A program made the translations under genes and the position numbers. From G963662265 sp963668545 (GTDB taxonomy: Bacteria; Spirochaetota; Spirochaetia; CADAEX01), in NCBI GenBank assembly GCA_963668545.1, contig OY764868.1:434001-498000 (forward strand): a stretch of DNA of 64,000 nt, read 5' to 3'. Under the pieces are notes generated by a model. That model had not been told where the DNA came from. It saw nothing but the letters and a program-made list of their open reading frames with translations, and searched no databases. Below, in pieces: positions 1-7,902 of the stretch (position 1 is its first letter; each line of letters opens with the position of its first letter).

Positions 1-264
1 ATACGTATGGTGGAGAAGGCTGAAAACTTTCTGCATGGCTTAGGACTTTTATCTGTCAGGGTAAGGGTACACAGCGATGTTGCAAGGATTGAAATGGATG
101 AAGAGTCTCTCTCTCTTTTTTCTGATCCGCTTCTCAGGAAAAAGATTAATGATGGAATAAAGGAAGCAGGATTCAGATATGTATCTGCTGATCTTGCCGG
201 TTACTGTATGGGAAGCATGAACAGAGTTGTAGGAAAAGATCTGACAGCAGCTGTGTATAAATAA
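1..264 (+). CDS. larE: LarE sulfur transferase, C-terminal part (gene runs off the left edge)
   Basis: The reading frame is open from base 1 and ends at a TAA at 262-264, so only the last ~87 residues are present. They match the end of LarE, the ATP-dependent sacrificial sulfur transferase that converts the dicarboxylated pyridinium intermediate into the dithio form during synthesis of the nickel-pincer nucleotide cofactor of lactate racemase-type enzymes. Seen: the family-typical segments VRVRVHSDVARIE and a GY..GSMN motif near the end. The catalytic cysteine and PP-loop lie outside the window. larB follows after 21 bp, which supports the assignment. An internal ATG at position 7 is not a credible start. 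Confidence 0.85.
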   Translation: MRMVEKAENFLHGLGLLSVRVRVHSDVARIEMDEESLSLFSDPLLRKKINDGIKEAGFRYVSADLAGYCMGSMNRVVGKDLTAAVYK

Positions 265-285
265 GTTTTCAGGAGATTGAAAGAA

Positions 286-1029
286 ATGGAAGAAATCAGA
301 CAGATTCTTGATAGATATAAGAACGGATCAATATGCGCAGATGATGCATGCAGATCAGTGGAGGAGCTGTATTTCTCAGATATCGGTCATACTGTTATAG
401 ATACAGACAGAAAAAGGAGGACCGGATCTCACGAAGTGATATACTGCAGGGGAAAGACTCATGAACAGATAAGAGACATTGCAATTGCAATGAGGAAAAA
501 TGGTGCAGATATTCTGGGAACAGGGATGAAAAGTGAAGTTTTTGAAAAAATAAGGGGAGATTTTCCAGAAGCAGTATACAACAGCGAAGCTTCTGTTTTT
601 ATTGTAAGAAATGAGAGATCTGAAAAAAACGGGAAAGGGTATATAGCTGTAGTAAGTGCTGGTACTTCTGATTATCCTGTGTCGGAAGAAGCAGCACTTA
701 CAGCGGAATTCTACGGTAATGAAGTGAAAAGAATACAGGATGCCGGGGTTGCGGGAATACACCGTCTTTTAAGACATCTTGATCTCATAAGGAGTGCAAG
801 GGTGGTTATCGCTGTTGCCGGTATGGAGGGGGCCCTGGCAAGCGTTATTGGGGGGCTTGTTTCATCTCCAGTCATAGCTGTCCCGACAAGCGTTGGATAC
901 GGATCAAACTTCAGCGGACTGTCCGCGCTGCTTTCCATGCTCAACAGCTGTTCATCCGGTGTTTCTGTCGTGAATATTGATAACGGATTCGGTGCAGGTT
1001 ATCTTGCATCAATGATTAATAAAATGTAG
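286..1029 (+). CDS. larB: LarB, pyridinium-3,5-biscarboxylic acid mononucleotide synthase
   Basis: 247 residues. LarB carboxylates and hydrolyses nicotinic acid adenine dinucleotide in the first step of nickel-pincer cofactor synthesis; it is related to the PurE AIR carboxylase fold. The C-terminal half carries the PurE-like glycine-rich core (VSAGTSD, VAGMEGALASVIGG, VPTSVGYG) seen in LarB proteins. A TTG at 277 would extend the frame by three codons, but the AGGAG at 271-275 lies only 1 nt from it and 10 nt from the ATG at 286, so the ATG is chosen. It forms an operon with larE; larC is not visible and is presumably upstream or elsewhere. Confidence 0.9.
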   Translation: MEEIRQILDRYKNGSICADDACRSVEELYFSDIGHTVIDTDRKRRTGSHEVIYCRGKTHEQIRDIAIAMRKNGADILGTGMKSEVFEKIRGDFPEAVYNSEASVFIVRNERSEKNGKGYIAVVSAGTSDYPVSEEAALTAEFYGNEVKRIQDAGVAGIHRLLRHLDLIRSARVVIAVAGMEGALASVIGGLVSSPVIAVPTSVGYGSNFSGLSALLSMLNSCSSGVSVVNIDNGFGAGYLASMINKM

Positions 1030-1044
1030 AAAAGCGGCAGCAGA

Positions 1045-1081
1045 CTGCCCGGAGAAGATAAAGGCGGGCAGCTGTTTATTA
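1045..1081 (+). terminator. Probable intrinsic terminator after larB
   Basis: Perfect 7-bp stem CTGCCCG (1045-1051) / CGGGCAG (1065-1071) with a 13-nt loop, 15 bp after the larB stop and followed by the T-rich CTGTTTATTATT. It would end the lar transcript and also separates it from the convergent cyclase gene. The tail is interrupted by A's, so strength is uncertain. Confidence 0.6.
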
Positions 1082-2767
1082 TTATAAATAGCTGTCCAGG
1101 TTATCCCTTAAGACACTGATTCCCTTTTTTTTATACTTTTTCTTTTCCTGATACATTATTTCATCAGCTTCTTTAATAAGCATATGGAAGTTTGTATTTT
1201 TTTCGTTTTTCTGCAGAATCCTGAAGCCGTGGCTGAATGAAATATTGTATTCCCTGTCCATACTGCTGTTGAATATTTCAGTTTCATTGAGTATCCGTTC
1301 CCAGAGTTCATTAAAATCTCTGACATCTGTTTTGGGGCAGATCAGGAGGAACTCGTCTCCCCCGAATCTTGCAGTAATATCGCTTATTCTTGTGCATCTT
1401 GTGAGAATTTCGGAAAAGTCCTGAAGCAGTTTATCCCCGGCATTATGGCCGATATTGTCATTCACTGTTTTCAGCCCATTAATATCTATAAAGCATATTA
1501 CCATGGGCAGATCAGATTTCCGTATAAGATAATTCTGCCTCAGGAATACGCTTTCAATATAAGTTCTGTTATAAAGCTTTGTAAGGCTGTCTGTCTGTGC
1601 CTGTTTTATTAGTTTGTCTTCCTTGTTTTTATCATCGTTTATCTGCTGGGCCAGGATCAGCAGTATATCATCCACCTGTTCCGGGGCTTTCTGGAGTATT
1701 AAATGAAGTCTGAACCATACTCTCCTGCCGTCTGCTGTATGTGCATTGTCTTCTATGGTTTTCTGGTTTATTCTCCTGTTTCTGAAATCATCTACAATAT
1801 CCATATATTCATCGAATCTGTCATGGTCGCATATGTTTCTGAAAATCCAGATCATATTCATAGTATATTCTGAATGGTGGTATCCCAGGAGGTCGGGTAT
1901 TATATTATTATAGATTTCTGCAATATCCCCTGTTTTCAGATTGAATGAAAGAAGTCCCATCTGGCTAGTGTAAAGAACATTTTTTAGCTGTATATTTAAA
2001 GCATGCTCCTTTTCTGTCATCTGCTGCAGGTTTTTTGTCTGTCTGTCAATAATATTCTTCAAGTCTTTTTTGCTCATCAGGACAGGCTGATTAATCCCAT
2101 GGTTGAGATTAGAGTTTGAGGTATGGAACGAAATATAGAGGATGACTAGCAGGAATATTATCAGTTGAAGAAAAAAATAGATTGCGGATTCTTTCAGGAC
2201 CTGCAGATAATAGCTGCCTGTTTTCAGGTCGATACAGGCTGCATACCTGTTCCCTGAAGGGGAATTGAGGGGTAGAATAATTGTCCTGTAAACTCCCCAC
2301 TGGTCCCTGTAGCTTATGAATTCAGTTTTTCCCCTGCTCAGTGCATTGTGGAATTCATGAGGAGCATCTTCATAGGGGTAAAAATACCATCTTAGTCTTT
2401 TATCTGCTTCCTCATCAGTAACAGTGGGGGCAGTAAAATATATTTCCCCCTCTTTTTCTATAACTGTATAAACCCAGGCAAAATTATTGTTTTTTGCAAA
2501 ACTGTTGAAGCGGGAGCGGTTCAACAGTTCCTCTCTGTAATCAATACTCTCAGAAGATACTGCCCTGTCATGAAAATCCCCTTCAAGAAGAAGAGGGATG
2601 TTTTCCGCCTGAATCAATAAAAACTGGTTCAGTTTTCTTTCTGCAGTTCTCAAGTTGATAAATGAGGAGAGAAATATTATTACAAAAAAAACAGGCCCCA
2701 GATGTATCAGAGTTCTTCTGAGTGCCAGTAAAAAATCATTATTCCTGTTGTTATTGTCTTTAGTCAT
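1082..2767 (-). CDS. Membrane diguanylate cyclase with periplasmic sensor, PAS-like and GGDEF domains
   Basis: 561 residues. Order: short cytoplasmic N-terminus, membrane segment about residues 18-38, periplasmic sensor region to about 195, second membrane segment about 195-216, a PAS-like region about 265-385, and a C-terminal GGDEF domain. The active-site loop is an exact GGDEF at about 469-473, preceded by RISD at about 460-463, which fits the RxxD inhibitory site for c-di-GMP product feedback. It should therefore make c-di-GMP in response to an extracytoplasmic signal. No EAL domain is attached. No clear ribosome-binding site precedes the ATG. It converges with larB and stands alone. Confidence 0.88.
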   Translation of the reverse strand: MTKDNNNRNNDFLLALRRTLIHLGPVFFVIIFLSSFINLRTAERKLNQFLLIQAENIPLLLEGDFHDRAVSSESIDYREELLNRSRFNSFAKNNNFAWVYTVIEKEGEIYFTAPTVTDEEADKRLRWYFYPYEDAPHEFHNALSRGKTEFISYRDQWGVYRTIILPLNSPSGNRYAACIDLKTGSYYLQVLKESAIYFFLQLIIFLLVILYISFHTSNSNLNHGINQPVLMSKKDLKNIIDRQTKNLQQMTEKEHALNIQLKNVLYTSQMGLLSFNLKTGDIAEIYNNIIPDLLGYHHSEYTMNMIWIFRNICDHDRFDEYMDIVDDFRNRRINQKTIEDNAHTADGRRVWFRLHLILQKAPEQVDDILLILAQQINDDKNKEDKLIKQAQTDSLTKLYNRTYIESVFLRQNYLIRKSDLPMVICFIDINGLKTVNDNIGHNAGDKLLQDFSEILTRCTRISDITARFGGDEFLLICPKTDVRDFNELWERILNETEIFNSSMDREYNISFSHGFRILQKNEKNTNFHMLIKEADEIMYQEKKKYKKKGISVLRDNLDSYL

Positions 2768-3039
2768 GCTGTGTGAACTATTCTTTATACCATTGGATCC
2801 GGTTTTCTGTGATTCAGCTTCAGTTGAACTTTGAATGGTAAATCACCTGAATGATTATATCCTAAACAGCTGAAAGAGTCATTATGCGGGAAAGGTCCAG
2901 AATGATGAATCCTGAAGACCCGGGCATGAAATTTCCGGAAACTGCAGCTTTATTTTTTTGAATAAATCATTTAAAGTGTATTTTTTATAGATAATTTATA
3001 TTATAATCTGCAACAGAAAATATAACCTGTAAGAAAAGT

Positions 3040-3852
3040 ATGAATATTAAGGATGATCTGACAGAACGGGAAAAAGAACTTGACTGCCTTTATGAAATTG
3101 CTGCCCTGCTTGCCGGGGTAAATACTGATGATGAGGATCTGATGAAGGGATTTGCAGATTCACTGACCATGGCAATGACTTATCCCGACTCTGCAAAGGT
3201 AAATATAACATCAGGCAATGGTGAATGCCTTTTCGGCCCTGAGAAACAGGATGCTTCGTTTTTCTCTGCAGAATCATTGCTGGAAAACGGTGAAGTCATA
3301 AAAATAAATGTGTGGTATGATCCCCCTTCAGGTTTTGTGGAACGGGAGAAAAAGCTTGTAATATCAGCAGTTTCGCTTCTGGCAAATGCCCTTTCAAAAA
3401 AGAATTATTACAGGAAGCTTGAGGTCAGGACTGAAGAGCTTAAATCAAAAAATGCTGCACTTAAGGAAATCCTTTTTCAGATAGATCAGGACAGGGAAGA
3501 ATATGTGCAGTCAACAAGAAAAGCAGCAGAGAGCCTGCTTCTGCCGCTGATCTGTGAGCTTGAAGATACTTCACTTTCCCCCAGGCAGGAAGGGCTTGTA
3601 AAGCAGCTTAAAATGCAGCTTGAATCTCTTGTAGGTTCCATTGAGGAAAATCTCAAATTCCTTTCAGAAATACTTTCCCCCAGGGAGATAGAGGTCTGTT
3701 CACTTATCAAAAACGGGGCATCTACAAAGGAAATTGCTCTTTTTCTCAATATTTCCCCCCAGACAGTTGAAAGACACAGAAATACAATCAGAAAAAAACT
3801 TGGTATCAATAAAAAGAGTATCAATCTTGTAATGCATTTGAGAAACATGTAG
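3040..3852 (+). CDS. LuxR-type HTH transcription regulator with N-terminal GAF-like region
   Basis: 270 residues, no membrane segment. Residues ~1-120 look like a GAF/PAS-like sensory region (pattern of aromatic residues around the FGPEKQ and VWYDPP segments); ~120-200 is helical and probably coiled coil; residues ~210-270 form a LuxR-family DNA-binding domain beginning LSPREIEV and containing the recognition helix STKEIALFLNISPQTVERH. No phosphoacceptor domain is seen, so it probably responds to a ligand or partner protein. It is a single gene between a divergent cyclase and an Rnk-like gene; its target is not evident. Confidence 0.8.
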   Translation: MNIKDDLTEREKELDCLYEIAALLAGVNTDDEDLMKGFADSLTMAMTYPDSAKVNITSGNGECLFGPEKQDASFFSAESLLENGEVIKINVWYDPPSGFVEREKKLVISAVSLLANALSKKNYYRKLEVRTEELKSKNAALKEILFQIDQDREEYVQSTRKAAESLLLPLICELEDTSLSPRQEGLVKQLKMQLESLVGSIEENLKFLSEILSPREIEVCSLIKNGASTKEIALFLNISPQTVERHRNTIRKKLGINKKSINLVMHLRNM

Positions 3853-3953
3853 AAAACATGTATTGTGTGTCCATGTTTTTTTCCGGTTGTTTATACAGGT
3901 AAATGCTTTTATATTTTTTCTGTATTCCCATGTGGAGGATAACAGATTAAATC

Positions 3954-4358
3954 ATGGCTAAAAAAATCAAAATTACTGACAGCGAGTATAAAAAGCTTAG
4001 AGCTATAATCAGGGTTTATAGAGATTCCAACAGACTTAAATCCATTCACTTGATAAATCTTGCCGACCAGTTGAATAATGCACTGGTTGTAGATGACGGA
4101 GAATCCCTGACCGATGTTGTGAGAATCAACACAACTGTGGTTTTCCGTAACCTCAGCAGTGGTGAAATCAGCATGGTTACTATTGTTTTTCCTGCTGAAA
4201 CTGCCAGTGACGGATCCAGGATTTCCATATTATCTCCTCTTGGAAGTGCTCTGATAGGGGAGACTGAAAACAGCGTTGTTGAATGTTTTGCTCCTGACGG
4301 GAGAATAGATCTCAGAATAGAAAAAATCATTGCGCATCATCCTGTTATAAGCCATTAG
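3954..4358 (+). CDS. rnk: Rnk-like protein (GreA/GreB C-terminal domain)
   Basis: 134 residues. The N-terminal ~45 residues form a short helical arm and the rest matches the GreA/GreB C-terminal FKBP-like domain as found in Rnk, the so-called regulator of nucleoside diphosphate kinase that binds RNA polymerase. Seen: VRINTTVVFRNL, a VFPAE segment and ISILSPLGSALIG, which is the family hallmark. The N-terminal arm is too short to be a true GreA coiled coil, arguing for Rnk rather than a cleavage factor. An ndk gene lies 14 kb away, not adjacent. Confidence 0.8.
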   Translation: MAKKIKITDSEYKKLRAIIRVYRDSNRLKSIHLINLADQLNNALVVDDGESLTDVVRINTTVVFRNLSSGEISMVTIVFPAETASDGSRISILSPLGSALIGETENSVVECFAPDGRIDLRIEKIIAHHPVISH

Positions 4359-4502
4359 AAATATTTTCCAGTACATTCCCTCAATCACGGATTCCTTCCC
4401 TGTTTCCGATATTTTTTGAATATTGTTTTACCAGTTATAGTATACTTTATTAAATGCTGTGTTTACCTGTCAGCAGTTTAATTGATTATCAGAGGAGGGA
4501 TT

Positions 4503-5327
4503 ATGTTCAGGAAGATCCGTATAATTGTGGTTTTATTTATAACTGCAGTTCTTTTAAGCAGCTGCTTTGAAGTTTCGACAGAGATAACTGTTGAAAAGGA
4601 TGGTAGCGGTTTATTGAAGCAGAGGGTTCTTTTTTCCCGGATGCTTGTCTCACAGATGGAAGAACTTGCTCAGAGTTTCGGAGGGGAGGGTTCTGAAAGC
4701 AGCAGTAATAGCATGTATGATGAGGAAAAGCTCAGGTCAGAAGCTTCAGGATATGGTGATGGTGTTGTATTCATGAAAGGTTCCGAGATAACAGAAGAGG
4801 GTAAAACCGGTTATGAAGTAACTTACAGTTTCAGGGATGTCCGGGATATCAGGATTGTCAATAATCCGGCTTCAGTTCTTGATATGCCGGCTCAGGGAGA
4901 AGACAGCCAGGATCCTATCCGGTTCGATTTCAGAAAGAAGGGAGCAGTTTCAGAACTTACAGTAATTATGCCTGTGGATGATACTGATACAGCGGAACAG
5001 GATGCTGTTTCTCAAGAGAGCAGCAATGAATCTTCAGAAATTGATGAGCAGACCATGGCCATGATGAAACAGATGTTTTCCGGAATGAAATTCAGTTACA
5101 GGATTAATTTCGGAGGAAAGATAACAGAAACAGATGCTGACAATGTTGATGGTTCGTCAATTATTCTGGTGGAAATGGATTTTGACAAGCTTATGGAAAA
5201 CCCTGACAGCTTTAAAAACCTTGAGAAACTTCAGGGGGAAAACTCAGGTGAAGCTGTAAAGGCGATGAAAGATGTTGAGGGGGTGAAGGTTGAAATGAAG
5301 GAAAGGGTTTCTGTATCGTTTATGTGA
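4503..5327 (+). CDS. Lipoprotein of unknown function
   Basis: 274 residues from the ATG at 4503, which follows a strong AGAGGAGGG at 4491-4499; a TTG at 4482 in the same frame lies upstream of that site and is rejected. The N-terminus has basic residues, a hydrophobic stretch and a lipobox LLSSC, so it should be a lipid-anchored envelope protein. The following sequence (EITVEKDGSG) resembles the start of LppM-like lipoprotein domains. The middle is acidic and serine-rich, probably disordered. There is a predicted hairpin directly after the stop. I cannot assign a function. Confidence 0.75.
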   Translation: MFRKIRIIVVLFITAVLLSSCFEVSTEITVEKDGSGLLKQRVLFSRMLVSQMEELAQSFGGEGSESSSNSMYDEEKLRSEASGYGDGVVFMKGSEITEEGKTGYEVTYSFRDVRDIRIVNNPASVLDMPAQGEDSQDPIRFDFRKKGAVSELTVIMPVDDTDTAEQDAVSQESSNESSEIDEQTMAMMKQMFSGMKFSYRINFGGKITETDADNVDGSSIILVEMDFDKLMENPDSFKNLEKLQGENSGEAVKAMKDVEGVKVEMKERVSVSFM

Positions 5328-5334
5328 GTTTAAT

Positions 5335-5374
5335 GTATCTTCCGGTTAAATATTTGACAGAAGATACTTTTATT
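5335..5374 (+). terminator. Hairpin after the lipoprotein gene, overlapping the next promoter
   Basis: Perfect 8-bp inverted repeat GTATCTTC (5335-5342) / GAAGATAC (5360-5367) followed by TTTTATT. It fits an intrinsic terminator with a 17-nt loop. The loop contains the TTGACA of the next promoter, so the same sequence may serve both purposes or act as an operator. Confidence 0.45.
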
Positions 5375-5382
5375 CATATGCT
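5354..5382 (+). promoter_or_regulatory. Sigma-70 promoter candidate for the binding-protein gene
   Basis: TTGACA at 5354-5359, 17-bp spacer, TATGCT at 5377-5382. The -10 box ends 10 bp before the ATG at 5393, which would leave only a few bases of leader, and no ribosome-binding site is visible. Confidence 0.4.
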
Positions 5383-5392
5383 TTAATTATAT

Positions 5393-6196
5393 ATGAAAAC
5401 AGTTGTAGTTGTTATATTGATGATATTTATTGTATGCAGTTCTCATGCAGATATTATAACCCTTCACATGCCTGTACTTGATGAAAGTCCTGAACAGCAT
5501 TATTTTTTCCATGAACTCATTACAGAAGCTCTGGAAAATGATGGCCATTCAGTAAAACTTGTTACAGAGAAACTGCCTCAGCTGAGGATTAAATCCTATC
5601 TTGATAAAGGCGAGATTTCCATATACTGGATGCTGGAATCGGAAGAAAGAAACAATACTTACATTCCTGTCAGTGTGGCTCTTACAAACGGCCTGATAGG
5701 TAAAAGAATTCTGTTTATCAGAGAGAAGGACCAGTATATTTATGACAGAATCAGGAGCCTGGATGATTTCAGAAACCTTAAAGCTGTCGGCTATATGGGA
5801 ATGAAATGGTTTGATGTTAAAGTATGGCAGGCAAATAACCTGAGATATCAGGAAGTTTCAGGCAACTGGAAAAAGATATATCAGATGATTTCACACAGCA
5901 GGGAACCCTGTTACTTTTCAAGAGGACTGAATGAAATCATTGCTGAATCAAGCCTTTATCCAGAAATGGCTGTCGAAAAAAAACTTGTTCTGATATATGA
6001 CCGGGATTATCTGTTTTATCTCAGCAAGGAAGGAATAAATGCAGGGGCAGTCTATAAAAATGTTATTACAGGTGCTCTGGAAAAAGCACGGGACAGCGGC
6101 CTTATTGATAAACTTGTTCAGAAGTACTGGGGTGATGATTTCAGGCACCTTGATTATGACAGCAGGATTAAAATTAATCTGAAAACTCCTGAATAG
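5393..6196 (+). CDS. Periplasmic solute-binding-like protein
   Basis: 267 residues. A cleavable signal peptide (hydrophobic stretch ending CSSHAD) is followed by a type II periplasmic binding fold of the family-3 kind: LHMPVLDE at the start, a DDFRNLKAVGYMG segment typical of the second half, and a terminal helix (KLVQKYWGDDF). No transporter permease or ATPase is adjacent, so it may act as a sensory or orphan binding protein. It converges with a gene for a diguanylate cyclase whose own sensor domain belongs to the same superfamily, suggesting related signal sensing; this is inference. Confidence 0.72.
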   Translation: MKTVVVVILMIFIVCSSHADIITLHMPVLDESPEQHYFFHELITEALENDGHSVKLVTEKLPQLRIKSYLDKGEISIYWMLESEERNNTYIPVSVALTNGLIGKRILFIREKDQYIYDRIRSLDDFRNLKAVGYMGMKWFDVKVWQANNLRYQEVSGNWKKIYQMISHSREPCYFSRGLNEIIAESSLYPEMAVEKKLVLIYDRDYLFYLSKEGINAGAVYKNVITGALEKARDSGLIDKLVQKYWGDDFRHLDYDSRIKINLKTPE

Positions 6197-6279
6197 CACA
6201 TGGTATAATACGACCCTGTTTTAAACACAGGTAGTTGAATATGTAGATATAAGTATGATTCAAGCGAAGGTGCAGTAGA

Positions 6280-7764
6280 TCAGATTACTGCAACATTGTT
6301 CCTTCCTCTGTTTTTTGCAAGGTATAGGGCATCATCAGTCCTCTTGATAAATGTTTCAATATTATCTGTTTCCCGGTAGAGGGTTGCTCCGAAACTGGCA
6401 GTGCATTTGTCTGCTTCAGGAAAATTATGGCTTTCAATAGCTTTTCTAAGCTTTTCTGCCAGATTCCCAATACCTGCCTCGTCTGATTCAGGGCATATGA
6501 TAAGGAACTCTTCTCCTCCCCATCTGCCGATAATATCTGTATTCCGTGTATTGCTTTGCATGAGCTGAGCAATGGTTTTGAGAATCCTGTCCCCTGCAGG
6601 ATGCCCGTATGTGTCGTTTATTTTCTTGAAATGGTCAATATCCATAATTATCAGGCCGAAAGAATTGTTTGAGCGGGAATAGCGGGCAGCTTCATTTTGC
6701 AGAACTTCATCCAGCTTGAGGCGGTTGTAAATTCCTGTGAGCTGATCTGTAATTGCCAGCTTGCTTAACTCAATATTTTTAAGCTCCAGTTCGTTCTTAA
6801 GTGTGTTGAGATCACTGAAAAGCTGCTGGAACTTTTTCTTGTCTGCCGACAGTTTTCTGTTCCAGTTGAAAATTACTGTTATTACAGCAACAGAACTTAA
6901 CAGTATTTTCCAGACAAGTGAGTAGTCAGTTGTTTCAACATCCATTTTAATCCATCTGTTATAGATGCTGTTGTGTATATCAGGTGTTATTTCTTCAAGG
7001 ACTTTATTGAAAATGGAAACAGTTTTTTCATGTCCGGGGGGAAGCCCGATCCGATGTTCAAAAACATACTCGGTTTTCCCGGCGATCCGGAGATCAAGAC
7101 TTGTTTTTTTTATGACATACATGACAACTGCCATATGTCCCACAAAAGCATCGATTTTTCCCTTGTCAAGAAGCAGGAGCCCTTCTGTAACATTGTCTGC
7201 AGTAACAAGTTCAATCTCAGGATAGTTGTTTTTTAAAAAGTGATAACTTGTATAACCTTTTCCCACACCGACTTTTTTCCCTTCCAGTTCATGGGTATTG
7301 CTGATAAAATCAATATCAGGTCTGGTTGCGATTACCAGGGGGAATGATATATATGGATCTGTAAAAATAACTTCTGAACCTATTTTATCTTCCAGTGCCA
7401 GTGCCGGTATAAGGTCAATATCTTTTTCTGCAAACCTGTCAAGCACCTCCTGCCATGTACTGCTCTGGACAAAAACCATTTCAATGCCGGTTTCATTACT
7501 CAGTATATCAAGGTAGTCTGCAACAATTCCCCGGTATACAGGATAATCGTTTACATAGGAAAGGGGTTCCCATTCCACTTCGCTGAATCTCAGTGAACTG
7601 ATATGGTTTATCCACTCTTTTTCTTCTTCGGAAAAATCAAAACAGAAGGCTTTATGGGGGAGGACTGCTGTAAATACAACCAGCAGGGATAATACTAATA
7701 TGAGAATATTGTTCGTTAGGTTTTCCTTCCGGATAAAGCCCCTTTTTCTCAGTAATAAAAACAT
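6280..7764 (-). CDS. Diguanylate cyclase with periplasmic binding-protein sensor (SBP_bac_3-GGDEF)
   Basis: 494 residues from the ATG at 7764; a GTG two codons upstream (7770) is also possible but closer to the AGGGA than expected. Order: membrane or signal segment ~18-38, a family-3 solute-binding domain ~45-265 (EWEPLSYVND, EGKKVGVGKGYTS), a membrane segment ~275-295, a short coiled coil ~300-335, then the cyclase domain. The active site reads GGEEF (about 416-420) with RNTD ~407-410 as an intact inhibitory site. It should couple binding of an amino-acid-like or other small ligand in the periplasm to c-di-GMP synthesis. Confidence 0.88.
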   Translation of the reverse strand: MFLLLRKRGFIRKENLTNNILILVLSLLVVFTAVLPHKAFCFDFSEEEKEWINHISSLRFSEVEWEPLSYVNDYPVYRGIVADYLDILSNETGIEMVFVQSSTWQEVLDRFAEKDIDLIPALALEDKIGSEVIFTDPYISFPLVIATRPDIDFISNTHELEGKKVGVGKGYTSYHFLKNNYPEIELVTADNVTEGLLLLDKGKIDAFVGHMAVVMYVIKKTSLDLRIAGKTEYVFEHRIGLPPGHEKTVSIFNKVLEEITPDIHNSIYNRWIKMDVETTDYSLVWKILLSSVAVITVIFNWNRKLSADKKKFQQLFSDLNTLKNELELKNIELSKLAITDQLTGIYNRLKLDEVLQNEAARYSRSNNSFGLIIMDIDHFKKINDTYGHPAGDRILKTIAQLMQSNTRNTDIIGRWGGEEFLIICPESDEAGIGNLAEKLRKAIESHNFPEADKCTASFGATLYRETDNIETFIKRTDDALYLAKNRGRNNVAVI

Positions 7765-7902
7765 AACCACCAGTTCCCTGAAATTTCTTAAACCTTCATA
7801 TGCTGATATTATAGTCTATTCAGTATGATTAATAAAATTATTGAGAATGAATTAATCAGAAAAATATAGAATATTCCTAAAAAGAATTACTGAATATCAG
7901 AG

